From Bradyrhizobium sp. SZCCT0153 (GTDB taxonomy: Bacteria; Pseudomonadota; Alphaproteobacteria; Rhizobiales; Xanthobacteraceae): a DNA stretch of 64,000 nt. This document shows positions 42,713 through 50,748 of the stretch, one piece after another; position 1 is the first letter of the stretch; every line of letters begins with the position of its first letter. The stretch spans positions 1 to 64,000 of the forward strand of contig NZ_JAFCKS010000006.1 in assembly GCF_018129995.1 (NCBI RefSeq), read 5' to 3'. Below the pieces are notes generated by a model. The model saw only the letters and a list, made by a program, of their open reading frames with translations, was not told the DNA's origin and did no database searches. Both the position numbers and the translations under genes were made by a program.

Positions 42713-43600
42713 ATGGCGTTGTCGTCCATGACGGGCTTTGCCCGAAGCCACGGCGCTAGCGGGCCGTATACGTTCGAATGGGAATTGAAGTCGGTCAACG
42801 CCAAGGGCTTTGACTTGCGCGTGCGGCTGCCGCAGGGGTTCGACGAGCTCGAGGCTCATGCCAAGAAGCGCGCCGCCGAGCTGTTGTCGCGCGGCACCGT
42901 CTACGCCAATCTGACCGTCAAGCGCGCCAATGCCGCGGCGTCCGTCCGTGTCAACGAGGATGTCCTCAACGCCGTCCTGAAGGCCGCAGCCGTGATCGCC
43001 GGCAAGGTCGACGCGGTCGCGCCGAGCGTCGACGGACTTTTGGCCATCAAGGGTGTCATTGAGGTCGCCGAGCCCGAGGGCGACGAGGAGGAGGACAAGG
43101 CCGCGCGCACTGCTGCAGCCGACGCCTTCGACCAGGCACTCGCCGATCTCGTCGAGATGCGCAAGCGCGAGGGCACCTCGCTCGGGCAGATCCTGACGCT
43201 GCGGGTGGACGAGGTCGAGCAGCTGGCGAAGAAGGCCGAGGCTGCGCCCGGCCGCAAGCCCGAGGCGATCAAGGCCAGGCTCGCCGAACAGATCGCCAGC
43301 CTCCTCGACACCTCCGACCGTTTCGATTCCGACCGCCTGATGCAGGAGGCGTTCCTGATCGCGACCAGGGCCGACATCCGCGAGGAGCTCGACCGCATCG
43401 CCTCGCATATCGCGCAGGCACGCGAGCTGATCGGCAAGGGCGGCCCGATCGGCCGCAAGCTCGACTTCCTGGCGCAGGAGTTTCACCGCGAGGTCAACAC
43501 CTGCTGCTCGAAGTCTAACGACATCGAGCTGACCAATACGGGGCTCGCCATGAAGAACGTGGTCGAGCAATTCCGCGAGCAGGTCCAGAATCTGGAGTGA
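42713..43600 (+). CDS. YicC/YloC family endoribonuclease
   Basis: 295 residues, typical length. N-terminal SSMTGFARSHG with WELKSVNAKGFDLRVRLP and C-terminal GRKLDFLAQEFHREVNTCCSKSNDIE are the YicC signatures, with conserved Glu and His residues in the C-terminal segment. YicC proteins are RNases linked to small-RNA turnover in E. coli. Starts at ATG 42713 and ends 3 bp before gmk, the conserved yicC-gmk pairing. Confidence 0.94.
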   Translation: MALSSMTGFARSHGASGPYTFEWELKSVNAKGFDLRVRLPQGFDELEAHAKKRAAELLSRGTVYANLTVKRANAAASVRVNEDVLNAVLKAAAVIAGKVDAVAPSVDGLLAIKGVIEVAEPEGDEEEDKAARTAAADAFDQALADLVEMRKREGTSLGQILTLRVDEVEQLAKKAEAAPGRKPEAIKARLAEQIASLLDTSDRFDSDRLMQEAFLIATRADIREELDRIASHIAQARELIGKGGPIGRKLDFLAQEFHREVNTCCSKSNDIELTNTGLAMKNVVEQFREQVQNLE

Positions 43601-43603
43601 TCG

Positions 43604-44263
43604 ATGACGACGGGCGGTCACGGAACTGACGGTGTCGAGCGGCGCGGATTGATGTTCGTGCTGTCTTCGCCCTCGGGCGCGGGCAAGACGACGCTGTCGC
43701 GTCTGCTGATCGAGCGGATGCCCGGCCTGCGAATGTCGGTGTCTGCCACCACGCGGCCGATGCGGCCCGGCGAGGTCGACGGCCGCGACTATCTGTTCGT
43801 CGACAAGCCCCGCTTCGATGCGATGGTGAAGGGCGACGAGCTGCTGGAATGGGCGACCGTGTTCGACAACAGCTACGGCACGCCGCGCGCGCCGGTCGAG
43901 GCGGCGCTGTCGGCGGGGCAGGACGTGCTGTTCGACATCGACTGGCAGGGCACGCAGCAATTGCGCGAGAAGGCGCGCGCCGACGTCGTCAGCGTCTTCA
44001 TCCTGCCGCCCTCGGCGGCCGATCTCGAGAAGCGGCTGCACTCGCGCGCGCAGGATTCCGACGAGGTGATCCGCAAGCGCATGAGCCGCGCCAGCCACGA
44101 GATGAGCCACTGGGCCGAGTACGACTACATCGTCATCAACCACAACGTCGATGACGCCTTTTCCGAGGTGCAATCCATCCTGAAGGCCGAGCGCCTCAAG
44201 CGCGAGCGGCGGACTGGCCTCGTGGGTTTCGTGCGCGGTCTGCAAGGCCAGCTTCAAGGCTAG
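43604..44263 (+). CDS. gmk: Guanylate kinase
   Basis: 219 residues. Phosphorylates GMP to GDP. P-loop SSPSGAGKTT, GMP-binding SATTRPMRPGEVDGRDYLF, and the lid segment SRASHEMSHWAEYDYIVIN are clear. The final 68 bp overlap, on the opposite strand, the 3' end of a hypothetical gene, an unusual convergent overlap for a housekeeping gene. Follows yicC by 3 bp. Confidence 0.97.
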   Translation: MTTGGHGTDGVERRGLMFVLSSPSGAGKTTLSRLLIERMPGLRMSVSATTRPMRPGEVDGRDYLFVDKPRFDAMVKGDELLEWATVFDNSYGTPRAPVEAALSAGQDVLFDIDWQGTQQLREKARADVVSVFILPPSAADLEKRLHSRAQDSDEVIRKRMSRASHEMSHWAEYDYIVINHNVDDAFSEVQSILKAERLKRERRTGLVGFVRGLQGQLQG

Positions 44264-45440
44264 GCTGCGACAGGCGCGGCCCGTCCTGCGCCAGCCGTTC
44301 CAGCATCGCCGTGATCACGTCGACGTCGACGGCGTCATCAATTGCCTCAGCCTCATCGCGATCGGCCGGCTCTTCGTCATGAGCCTCGTTGGCCGCGAGC
44401 CGGGGCGCAGACGCCTCGATCTCGAACTCTCCGCTGAACACATCGGCCTCGTCGAGTTCTGCGGCCGCGTTGCGGGCCGGCGGCTCACGCGCGTCGATCA
44501 CTTCGATCTCACGATCAATCGCGGCCAGCTGCAAGGGTTTGGGCTCCAAGGGTTTGGGCTGCAAGGCTTCGGGCGCCAAGGCTTTGAGCTGCGAGAGTGG
44601 GGGGCGTACAGCATCGAAATCGATCGGGCGCGGCTGCTGCGCGCGCGGTGCGATGTCGGTTGCGTTGAGCCAGGGCGCACGGCCGTCGCCGTGATCGTGC
44701 GGTTCAAAATTGTCCCAGTTGACGCGGCGATGGTCGGCGGCCTGGACGCGGATGCGTCCGCGGGCGGCGAAGCGGTAGACGATGCTGGCGAGGATGCCGG
44801 CAAGCGCCAGGGCGCCGCCGATCACGAGCAGCAGCATCTGGAGCGAGCCGGCCGGCTTGTCGGCGGTGCTGTCTGCCGCGGCCAGAGCCATCGGAGCAGG
44901 GGATTTCGACGGCTTTGCACTCGGCTGTGCCGTCGTCGTGACAGGAGCGGGCGCCGGCTGCGGTGCGGGCGACGTGGACGCATCGGGCCAACGCGTCGCA
45001 ACGGCAGGCTGCTGCGCGCTGTCGTCGGCGGCGGGGCTCGCAGCTTGTTGCGTCGGCGCCGCCGGTGCGGGCACCTTCGGCGCTGCGGGGCTCTGCGGCG
45101 TCAGATATTCGGCGCGGGCATCCTGCACCGAGTGCGGCTGCGGCGCTGCTGAATCGGCTGTCGGCGCGTCGGGCGCAGCCTGCGCGGTCTGTACGGTTTT
45201 TGCATTGTCCTTGCCGCCTTCGGCACGCAGATACCAGCATTGCCGCTTGGTGGCGCGCTCGAGGCGATAATGCCAGTGCTGGCCCTGCGGCGCAGCGCCC
45301 TTTGGCGAGGCAAGGCAGTCGCTCGCGGCATTTGCCGTGCTCGTTGCCGTGGGCGCAGTCTGCGACACGGCGGCCAGCGGCGCACCTGCAATGATGCTGC
45401 CCGCAAGCGCGGATATGAACTTTGCGGTGCGGTTGCCCAT
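44196..45440 (-). CDS. Membrane-anchored Ala/Pro-rich protein of unknown function
   Basis: 414 residues from ATG 45440 (MGNRTAKFISALAGSIIAG). It has a signal-like N-terminus, then a small Cys-containing motif SDCLASPKG with HWHYRLERATKRQCWYLR, which looks like a conserved periplasmic module. A long Ala/Pro/Gln linker, a transmembrane helix near residue 200 (LQMLLLVIGGALALAGILAS) and an acidic C-terminal half follow. Four 15-bp units encode PKPLE-type repeats. Its last 68 bp overlap gmk antiparallel. No family recognised; an in-frame start at 45518 is less likely. Confidence 0.65.
   Translation of the reverse strand: MGNRTAKFISALAGSIIAGAPLAAVSQTAPTATSTANAASDCLASPKGAAPQGQHWHYRLERATKRQCWYLRAEGGKDNAKTVQTAQAAPDAPTADSAAPQPHSVQDARAEYLTPQSPAAPKVPAPAAPTQQAASPAADDSAQQPAVATRWPDASTSPAPQPAPAPVTTTAQPSAKPSKSPAPMALAAADSTADKPAGSLQMLLLVIGGALALAGILASIVYRFAARGRIRVQAADHRRVNWDNFEPHDHGDGRAPWLNATDIAPRAQQPRPIDFDAVRPPLSQLKALAPEALQPKPLEPKPLQLAAIDREIEVIDAREPPARNAAAELDEADVFSGEFEIEASAPRLAANEAHDEEPADRDEAEAIDDAVDVDVITAMLERLAQDGPRLSQPSLEAGLADRARNPRGQSAARA
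44531..44590. repeat. Four 15-bp tandem repeats inside the Ala/Pro-rich gene
   Basis: Units of the form S-CAAGG-S-TT-Y-G-R-GC-T repeat four times at exact 15-bp spacing. On the - strand they encode the five-residue units LKALA, PEALQ, PKPLE and PKPLQ, so copy number changes would preserve the frame. Confidence 0.75.
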
Positions 45441-45590
45441 CCTGGTCTCCCGGTTACGCATGACGCAACTCTTAACCAGCCCTTTCTCGTCAAAGACTTG
45501 GGTGGCAATGAGCCGCAAATCCGGAGAGGATGTGGCCTGAATTGGGCCTGCGCGCCGTTCGTTCCGCCCCGCAGCCAGGCTTTTTTGCTG

Positions 45591-46085
45591 TTATTGCTTG
45601 GTCGAGGTCCAGGTTCCGCCGCAGCCGTCGGAGCGTCGGAAGGTGCCGGAACCGCTGCGCGCTCCGAGGCGGCCGGCGCCCGTGAATGTCACACCCTCGC
45701 CTTGGCCGAACGTGCTGACCGATCCGCTTGGGCTGACGGTGCCGGTGACGCCCTGGCCGATGACCTTGCCCGAGGAGACCACGACCGCGCCGGACGTGGT
45801 GCCGCCGCAGCCGACGCTGACGACCATCCAGGCGCCGTCAAAACCGCCACCGCCGCCACCCCCACCGCCGCTTCGCCGCGACGACGCGCGTGGCTCCTCG
45901 GCCGGCTTGCTGCGTCGCGCCGAAGGCGCCGGTTCGGCCGAACGGTCAGAGCGCGAGCCGGACAGCGACTTCTCGTCATTGCCGATCGAGCCGCCGGCGC
46001 TGCCGGACTGCGCGAGCGCGGACGATGAGGCGGAGGCGGTGAGCAGGAAGGCGAAAGCGAACGTCCGGGTGGCGGCATTGGGCAT
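45591..46085 (-). CDS. Secreted Gly-rich protein of unknown function
   Basis: 164 residues from ATG 46085 (a TTG at 46091 is possible). The signal peptide ends near SSALAQSG. A Ser/Arg/Pro-rich linker and a run of nine glycines lead to a compact C-terminal domain starting FDGAWMVVSVGCGG and ending GTFRRSDGCGGTWTSTKQ, with two Cys that may pair. The domain looks beta-rich and lipocalin-like in its GTW/GxW pattern. It lies 27 bp downstream of the caspase-DUF4189 gene and is probably co-transcribed. Function unknown. Confidence 0.65.
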   Translation of the reverse strand: MPNAATRTFAFAFLLTASASSSALAQSGSAGGSIGNDEKSLSGSRSDRSAEPAPSARRSKPAEEPRASSRRSGGGGGGGGGFDGAWMVVSVGCGGTTSGAVVVSSGKVIGQGVTGTVSPSGSVSTFGQGEGVTFTGAGRLGARSGSGTFRRSDGCGGTWTSTKQ

Positions 46086-46112
46086 GAGCAAAAATCCAAA
46101 ATGAAAATCGTA

Positions 46113-47462
46113 TCAGCGGCCGGAGCCGTCGGCGCAGACGGATCCGATAATGCGGCAAGCTTTGCCAGCCTTTCCGCATTCGTCAAGCGCGGCGTCCCTG
46201 GCGCGCTGGACGCTGTCGCGCTGGACCAGCGACCAGGACTTGTCCGATATCGCGAAGGCGCCGCAGCTCTTGCCGTAAAAGGAAAGCTCGATCGGACATT
46301 TGGCGTCGGCGCAATTGCCGCGCGCGTCCGCCACCGCCGCGCGCCGCGAGGCGTGATTCCACGATATCCCCCATTTGCTGTCGTCGGGCCCGTAGACGAT
46401 CGAGCCCCACGGCTTCAGATCCTCCATCTTGCGCATCCGCAGCAGCAGGCCTTCGGTCGGCTCACCCGTGGGCGCCATGGAAATCCGCTGCTGGAGTTTC
46501 GTGATCGCGCGGGTGAGTCCGTCGGCCGTGTCCGGGTCGAAATTGAGCTCGTAGAGCCGCTCGCTGAGCTCGCTCAGCAGGGCGGCATCACGCAAGGGGA
46601 CGCGGTCGGGGTCGGCGCGCAGCCGCTCTGCCGGAAGCGGATCGGGCTGCATTGCGGCCACCTGCGGCGGTGCGGTTTGCGTCGGGGCCACGAAATAGAA
46701 GGTGCCGTCGATCGGCGAGGACGACACCCAGGGCTGCTGCGCGCCTGACGTGGCGCGCTTCACGGCGAGGCCGACCTGGTTGAAGGTCTGGAAGACGTCG
46801 AGACCCGCGGTCCGGACCGTCGCGGCCAGCGCCTTGGTGTAGGGGCTGTGGCCGTCGCTGCCGTCCTGCGCGACGTTGCCGGGCTGGGTCGCATAGGAGA
46901 TCAGCGTGCCCTCGGGCGCGCGCATCTGCGCAAGGCCGCCATCTGACGACCGCAGGCCGCGTGAACCAAAGGGGTTGTTGCGGCAGGCGTCGAGGATCAC
47001 GAGGTTGAGGCGCGTGCCCGATCCCTGCATCTGGCGCAGCACGAGGTTGACGTCGGTCATCTGGAAATCGACGTCGGCCTCGCGCGTCGGATTGGCACCG
47101 ACCGGCACGAGATAGTTCGAGCCCGCGACCTGCACGCCGTGGCCGGCATAATAGAACAGCGCGACATCGGCACCTTGCACCTGCCGCCCGAAGCTCTGCA
47201 CCGCGAGGTCCATCGCGCCCTTGTCGAGATCGAGCTGGGCGCGGCCACCGACCAGCGCGAAGCCGAGCAGTCCAAGCGTCTCCGCCATCAGGCTCGCGTC
47301 CCTGGACGGGTTGTCCAGCGGCGTGATGTTCTTGTAGGCGGAGTTGCCGACGACCAGCGCGACACGCTTCTCGGCCGATGCCGCTGCAACCGTGGCAACG
47401 AGCAGGGCCGCGGCCAGCATTGTCACCGTCAGGACGCGATTGAAAAAGCTCGCGCGCATCAA
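46113..47462 (-). CDS. Secreted caspase-like (peptidase C14) protein with C-terminal DUF4189 domain
   Basis: 449 residues. A signal peptide (cleavage near AAASAEK, residue ~30) precedes a caspase-like p20 domain opening with RVALVVGNSAYKN. Catalytic dyad: His108 in YYAGHGVQ and Cys160 in LDACRNNPF, both intact. After a Pro-rich linker and a predicted helical segment, the last ~100 residues (WGSIVYGPDDSKWGISWNH to the C-terminus) match the DUF4189 pattern with several Cys. Orthocaspase-like proteases with arginine specificity are known; periplasmic location is inferred. It sits upstream of a Gly-rich secreted protein in the same transcript. Confidence 0.88.
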   Translation of the reverse strand: MMRASFFNRVLTVTMLAAALLVATVAAASAEKRVALVVGNSAYKNITPLDNPSRDASLMAETLGLLGFALVGGRAQLDLDKGAMDLAVQSFGRQVQGADVALFYYAGHGVQVAGSNYLVPVGANPTREADVDFQMTDVNLVLRQMQGSGTRLNLVILDACRNNPFGSRGLRSSDGGLAQMRAPEGTLISYATQPGNVAQDGSDGHSPYTKALAATVRTAGLDVFQTFNQVGLAVKRATSGAQQPWVSSSPIDGTFYFVAPTQTAPPQVAAMQPDPLPAERLRADPDRVPLRDAALLSELSERLYELNFDPDTADGLTRAITKLQQRISMAPTGEPTEGLLLRMRKMEDLKPWGSIVYGPDDSKWGISWNHASRRAAVADARGNCADAKCPIELSFYGKSCGAFAISDKSWSLVQRDSVQRARDAALDECGKAGKACRIIGSVCADGSGR

Positions 47463-47936
47463 AATTCCCCAAAGCCAAATTCTTCAGAGTAATCGCGTCA
47501 ATCTACCAGCTTGAGGCGCGGGCGAAAAGCGGTGCGACGTCCTGTACGGGGAGGGCCTGGGCGTATCAGCAGGGCTATGGCAGATGACAGCGGGAGGTTT
47601 CCGAAAGAGCTCGGCCTGCATGGTTCGAGACGCCCGCTTTGGCGGGCTCATCACCATGAGGGTCTGATGTCTCACCGCAAAACGCGACCTCATCCTGAGG
47701 GCCCGCCGTAGGCGGGCGTCTCGAAGGATGGGCCGCAGGCAAGCTGCCCGCCACGCTTTTCTTCATATGCGATAGCCCTGGGCCTATCAGGGTGTGAAGC
47801 GAGCATGACTTCGCCGTCCCCGCGACCTCAGGCGGAGCGGGACCATGGACCTGCGCGAGGGCGAGCTGATCGGCATGAAATGGCGCGAATTGCAGCGCGT
47901 CGCGGACTTCAGCCCGGCCCATCTGCGCCTGAAGCG
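47463..47936. other. 474-bp intergenic region dominated by a palindromic repeat
   Basis: Separates the caspase-like gene from the Crp/Fnr gene. Most of 47620-47740 is an inverted repeat. The region 47845-47936 has a short + strand reading frame (LREGELIGMKW) faintly resembling tyrosine recombinases, too short to call. No supported gene. Confidence 0.5.
47620..47740. repeat. Large inverted intergenic repeat (GAGACGCCCGC family)
   Basis: The left arm TTCGAGACGCCCGCTTTGGC with GGGCTCATCACCATGAGG pairs with the right arm CCTCATCCTGAGGGCCCGCC / GGCGGGCGTCTCGAAGG, around a central ~35-bp spacer. The core GAGACGCCCGC..GCGGGCGTCTC is one I associate with dispersed Bradyrhizobium repeats. Confidence 0.7.
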
Positions 47937-48689
47937 TCAATCGCCGCCGCGAGCGCGAGGCGCCGAAATGCCGGGGCTCGACCGATGCCGCCGGCCCATC
48001 ACTTCGTCAAAGTGCTTCTTCACCCAATCATTGCAACAGCAGGCTCTGGCTTCGAGCGCCGGCGCATCGAGGATCAAAATGGCGCCGCGGCGGGTCGCGA
48101 GGATCCGTCTTGCCTTGAACATCTGGATGACGCGGCTGGCGTAGCTGCGGGACACGCCGAGCAGGCCGGCGAGCTGCTCGTGGGTCAGAGGGATCTCGGG
48201 GCCGCCGATATGCTCGCGCGCGAGGATGATCCACTTGGCGGCGCGCTGCTCGATCGAATGCGCGGCGTTGCAGGCCGCGCTCTGGAGCAGTTGCGCGAAC
48301 TGGCAGTCGGCATAGTGCAAGAAGACCTGCTGGAGCGTGGCCGACCGCTGCTGCGCCTGCTCGAGCGCGCGCAGCGGCAACCGGACCAGGGTGCCGCCCA
48401 GCTTCACGACGATGCGCGAATAAGCGGGCGAGGCGCTGCCGCCGAAGGCAATGCCCACGGCGCCCTCGCGCCCCACCAGCAGGCTTTCGACCTCGCGATC
48501 GTCCTCGACCGGCACGGCGAACGACACGAGCGTGGGGCCGCAGGGAAAATGAGCCGCCGCCACCTCGTCGCCGGCGTGATGCAGGATATCGCTCGCCTCC
48601 AGTTCGACAGGCTGGAGGTGAGGGCCGAGCAGTTCGAAATCCGCGTGGCTGAGCTGCTGGAGAAGATCGTTTTGGGGCCGGCCGGTCAC
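47937..48689 (-). CDS. Crp/Fnr family transcriptional regulator
   Basis: 250 residues with GTG start at 48689. An N-terminal cyclic-nucleotide-binding-like beta-barrel (DILHHAGDEVAAAHFPCGP) lacks obvious Fe-S cysteines or a heme motif. A long dimerisation helix and a winged helix-turn-helix (LTHEQLAGLLGVSRSYASRVIQMF) follow. The C-terminal ~40 residues are unusual, with ACCCNDW and basic residues. The effector is unknown. Two adjacent palindromes lie ~180-210 bp upstream and could be its own binding sites. Confidence 0.85.
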   Translation of the reverse strand: MTGRPQNDLLQQLSHADFELLGPHLQPVELEASDILHHAGDEVAAAHFPCGPTLVSFAVPVEDDREVESLLVGREGAVGIAFGGSASPAYSRIVVKLGGTLVRLPLRALEQAQQRSATLQQVFLHYADCQFAQLLQSAACNAAHSIEQRAAKWIILAREHIGGPEIPLTHEQLAGLLGVSRSYASRVIQMFKARRILATRRGAILILDAPALEARACCCNDWVKKHFDEVMGRRHRSSPGISAPRARGGD

Positions 48690-49027
48690 GTGTCTTGCTC
48701 TGGCCGGGAATCGGCGCGAGCCGGAACCCTACGTTTCCGCGACGAAGGCGACGGTTCCAAAGTGCACACAAGGCGGCTTCGTGCGTTGAAAACTTGCAGG
48801 TCCGGCTTACGGAATTCCGGAAGTCACCGTGGTCAGGCCGCAGGGAACGCCGGACCCGCGGTATTTCGTGTCACGAACTCTGTGCAGCAGTGCACATATA
48901 AGGCGCGCGGGTCGGCATAGCATCGTCCTCGCCGGGCGCCGTACCCCGTGCGCTCTGCCCGACGGACCGCCGGCCTGTACCTCGAACGCCGCCGGGCCGG
49001 CGGGCCCGAGGGCGACGGGAAGGATCA
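48690..49027. other. 338-bp intergenic region upstream of the Crp/Fnr gene
   Basis: Contains two neighbouring palindromes (48865-48896) and a run of GC-rich sequence toward 49020. No gene is supported on either strand. Confidence 0.5.
48865..48896. promoter_or_regulatory. Paired palindromes upstream of the Crp/Fnr gene
   Basis: TTCGTG-T-CACGAA (48865-48877) and TGTGCA-GCAG-TGCACA (48881-48896), four bases apart. The second resembles a Crp-type site with TGTGC/GCACA halves. An AT-rich CATATAAGG follows. Confidence 0.5.
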
Positions 49028-49264
49028 TCACCCGAAGCGCGCTTCGCAGTCATGCGCAGGCCGGCTTTTTTCCACGTGCGCGCGATAGGCGTCGATCGCC
49101 CTGTTGGCGAGCATCAACTGCCGGCGTTCGCCGGTCCTGAGCTGGGCTTCGATGGCATCGAGCAGGAGGTTCGCGGTCTCGTCCGGAGGGCCGAGCTCTC
49201 CGCTCAGCTCGAGACAGCTCCAGGCGATGAAGAATGCGCTTTCGACGGTGCAGCGAATGGACAT
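49028..49264 (-). CDS. Small hypothetical protein next to a Flp pilin gene
   Basis: 78 residues from ATG 49264 (MSIRCTVESAFFIAWSCLEL). Helical, with a DETANLLLDAIEAQLRTGERRQLMLANRAID core and a basic C-terminus. No signal peptide or known domain. The longer in-frame start (49315) is less credible. It lies 72 bp downstream of the Flp pilin gene on the same strand. Function unknown. Confidence 0.6.
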   Translation of the reverse strand: MSIRCTVESAFFIAWSCLELSGELGPPDETANLLLDAIEAQLRTGERRQLMLANRAIDAYRAHVEKSRPAHDCEARFG

Positions 49265-49336
49265 GGCTGCCAACGCGGCGCGGCCGTTGCCGTTCCGAGC
49301 TTGGTGTCGCGTCACTGGGCGAAAGTGCGGGCGGCG

Positions 49337-49510
49337 CTACTTGAGCGAGGTGCTGATCGAGCTGAACTTCTTGTTCAGCGTCGAGCCGAGGTTGTTGACG
49401 ACGGCGATGATTGCGAGCGCGATGCCGGCGGCGATCAGGCCGTACTCGATCGCGGTGGCGCCGGATTCGTCGGCAAGAAATCGGCGAATGGAGCAGCGGA
49501 TGGTCTGCAT
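49337..49510 (-). CDS. Flp-family type IVb pilin
   Basis: 57 residues. It starts MQTIRCSIRRFLADESGATA, and the hallmark prepilin motif GATAIEYGLIAAGIALAII (residues 17-35) with Glu at the +5-type position and a following hydrophobic helix identify an Flp/Fap pilin. A polar C-terminus (NKKFSSISTSL) completes it. Prepilin cleavage by a TadV/CpaA-type peptidase after Gly17 is expected. No tad/cpa assembly genes are in the window, so it is an orphan pilin that probably relies on a distant locus. Confidence 0.88.
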   Translation of the reverse strand: MQTIRCSIRRFLADESGATAIEYGLIAAGIALAIIAVVNNLGSTLNKKFSSISTSLK

Positions 49511-49664
49511 GGTCTCACCAGAATTCCAGGAAGGAAGCTGGAGAGATATATAGTGTGCTGGTCGCCGGTTCCCCTATTCGGAACCGGGCCTTGCGTCAAT
49601 TCCGAGTTAATTTTGCCGAGGAAAAGCGCGGCGGCGAATGAAGCTCCTCCGCCGCCACAGAAAC

Positions 49665-50723
49665 TCAGTTCTTCAGCACGATGCGGCCGACGACCTTGCC
49701 GGCGCGCAAGCTGTCGATCCATTTCTGGACGTCGCCCATCGGTTCCTCGCGCATCGGCGTCGGCTTGATCTTGCCGGCACGGGCGAGCGCCATCAGTTCG
49801 CGGGCCTCCGCGAGCGTGCCGACCATGAAGCCCTCGATGGTCATGCGCTTGTAGACCCACTGCACCATCGGCAGCGTGAACTGGCCGCCCATCAGGCCGG
49901 AGACCACGATCTTGCCGCCGCGCGCGGCAACGGCGACGGCGAAGGCCATGGACTTCTCGTTGCCGGCGAAATCGACGATCTCGTCGAAACCGCCGTCGGT
50001 CTCCTTGAGAATGCGCTTGATCACGTCGGGCTCGGCCGGATCGTAGGCAACCGCCGCGCCGTTCTTCAGCGCGGTGTCGCGCGCAGCGGCGCTGAGGTCG
50101 GCGACCGCGATCGGCTGCTTGAACATGGCCTCTGCAAAGGAAAGGCCCATCATGCCGACGCCGCCGAGACCGATCAGCAGCAAATTGCGCTGGCGCGGAC
50201 GATCGACGAGGCGCTTGAGCGCGCCGTAAGCGGTGACACCGGAGCACATCAGCGTCGCGGCCTGGTTGACGGGCAGGGGATCGTAATCGAGCAGGTATTT
50301 TGCGTCGGGCACCAGCACGTGGGTGGCGAAGCCGCCGTCGATCGAGACGCCGAGGAAGCGCTGCTTGGCGCAGAGATTCTCGTCGCCATTGGCGCAGTCG
50401 CGGCACTGGCCGCAGCCGATCCACGGAAACACCGCCTTCTTCGCGCCGACAAGGCCGGCGGCGACGTCGGGGCCGACTTCGTCGACCACGCCGGCGATCT
50501 CGTGGCCGAGCGTGAAGGGCAGCGTCATGCCGCGCGTGGTATCGAGCTTCTTGCCGCCGCCGAGATCGGCATAGCCGTCCTGGATGTGCAGATCGGAGTG
50601 GCAAAGGCCGCAGCGCTCGATACGCACCAGGACCTCGCGCCCTTGCGGCTTTGGCGTGTCGACGATGGTCTCGCACAACGGCGCATCGAACTTGACCAGG
50701 GACTGCCGACGCATCAACGCCAT
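49665..50723 (-). CDS. Zinc-dependent medium-chain alcohol dehydrogenase
   Basis: 352 residues. Catalytic zinc ligands lie in CGLCHSDLH and GHEIAG; structural zinc cysteines are CGQCRDCANGDENLC. The Rossmann segment LLLIGLGGVGMMGLSFAEA binds NAD(P). It oxidises an alcohol or reduces an aldehyde; no specific substrate is claimed. ATG 50723 is preceded by GGAGGAAAG, and the longer in-frame ORF overlaps rsmA. It follows rsmA by 25 bp on the same strand, so it may be read from the lptF operon, though it looks like an added gene. Confidence 0.92.
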   Translation of the reverse strand: MALMRRQSLVKFDAPLCETIVDTPKPQGREVLVRIERCGLCHSDLHIQDGYADLGGGKKLDTTRGMTLPFTLGHEIAGVVDEVGPDVAAGLVGAKKAVFPWIGCGQCRDCANGDENLCAKQRFLGVSIDGGFATHVLVPDAKYLLDYDPLPVNQAATLMCSGVTAYGALKRLVDRPRQRNLLLIGLGGVGMMGLSFAEAMFKQPIAVADLSAAARDTALKNGAAVAYDPAEPDVIKRILKETDGGFDEIVDFAGNEKSMAFAVAVAARGGKIVVSGLMGGQFTLPMVQWVYKRMTIEGFMVGTLAEARELMALARAGKIKPTPMREEPMGDVQKWIDSLRAGKVVGRIVLKN

Positions 50724-50748
50724 TTTCTTTCCTCCGGAATTTCCGTTA

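Noticed and set aside
47484..47711. Short frames on both strands around 47.5-47.7 kb
   Set aside because: They lie across the large inverted repeat and have no independent support.
47805..48144. Possible tyrosine-recombinase remnant (frame reading LREGELIGMKWRELQ near 47850)
   Set aside because: The resemblance covers about 20 residues only, no catalytic Arg-His-Arg-Tyr pattern follows, and the frame soon runs antisense to the Crp/Fnr gene. Not enough to call a pseudogene.
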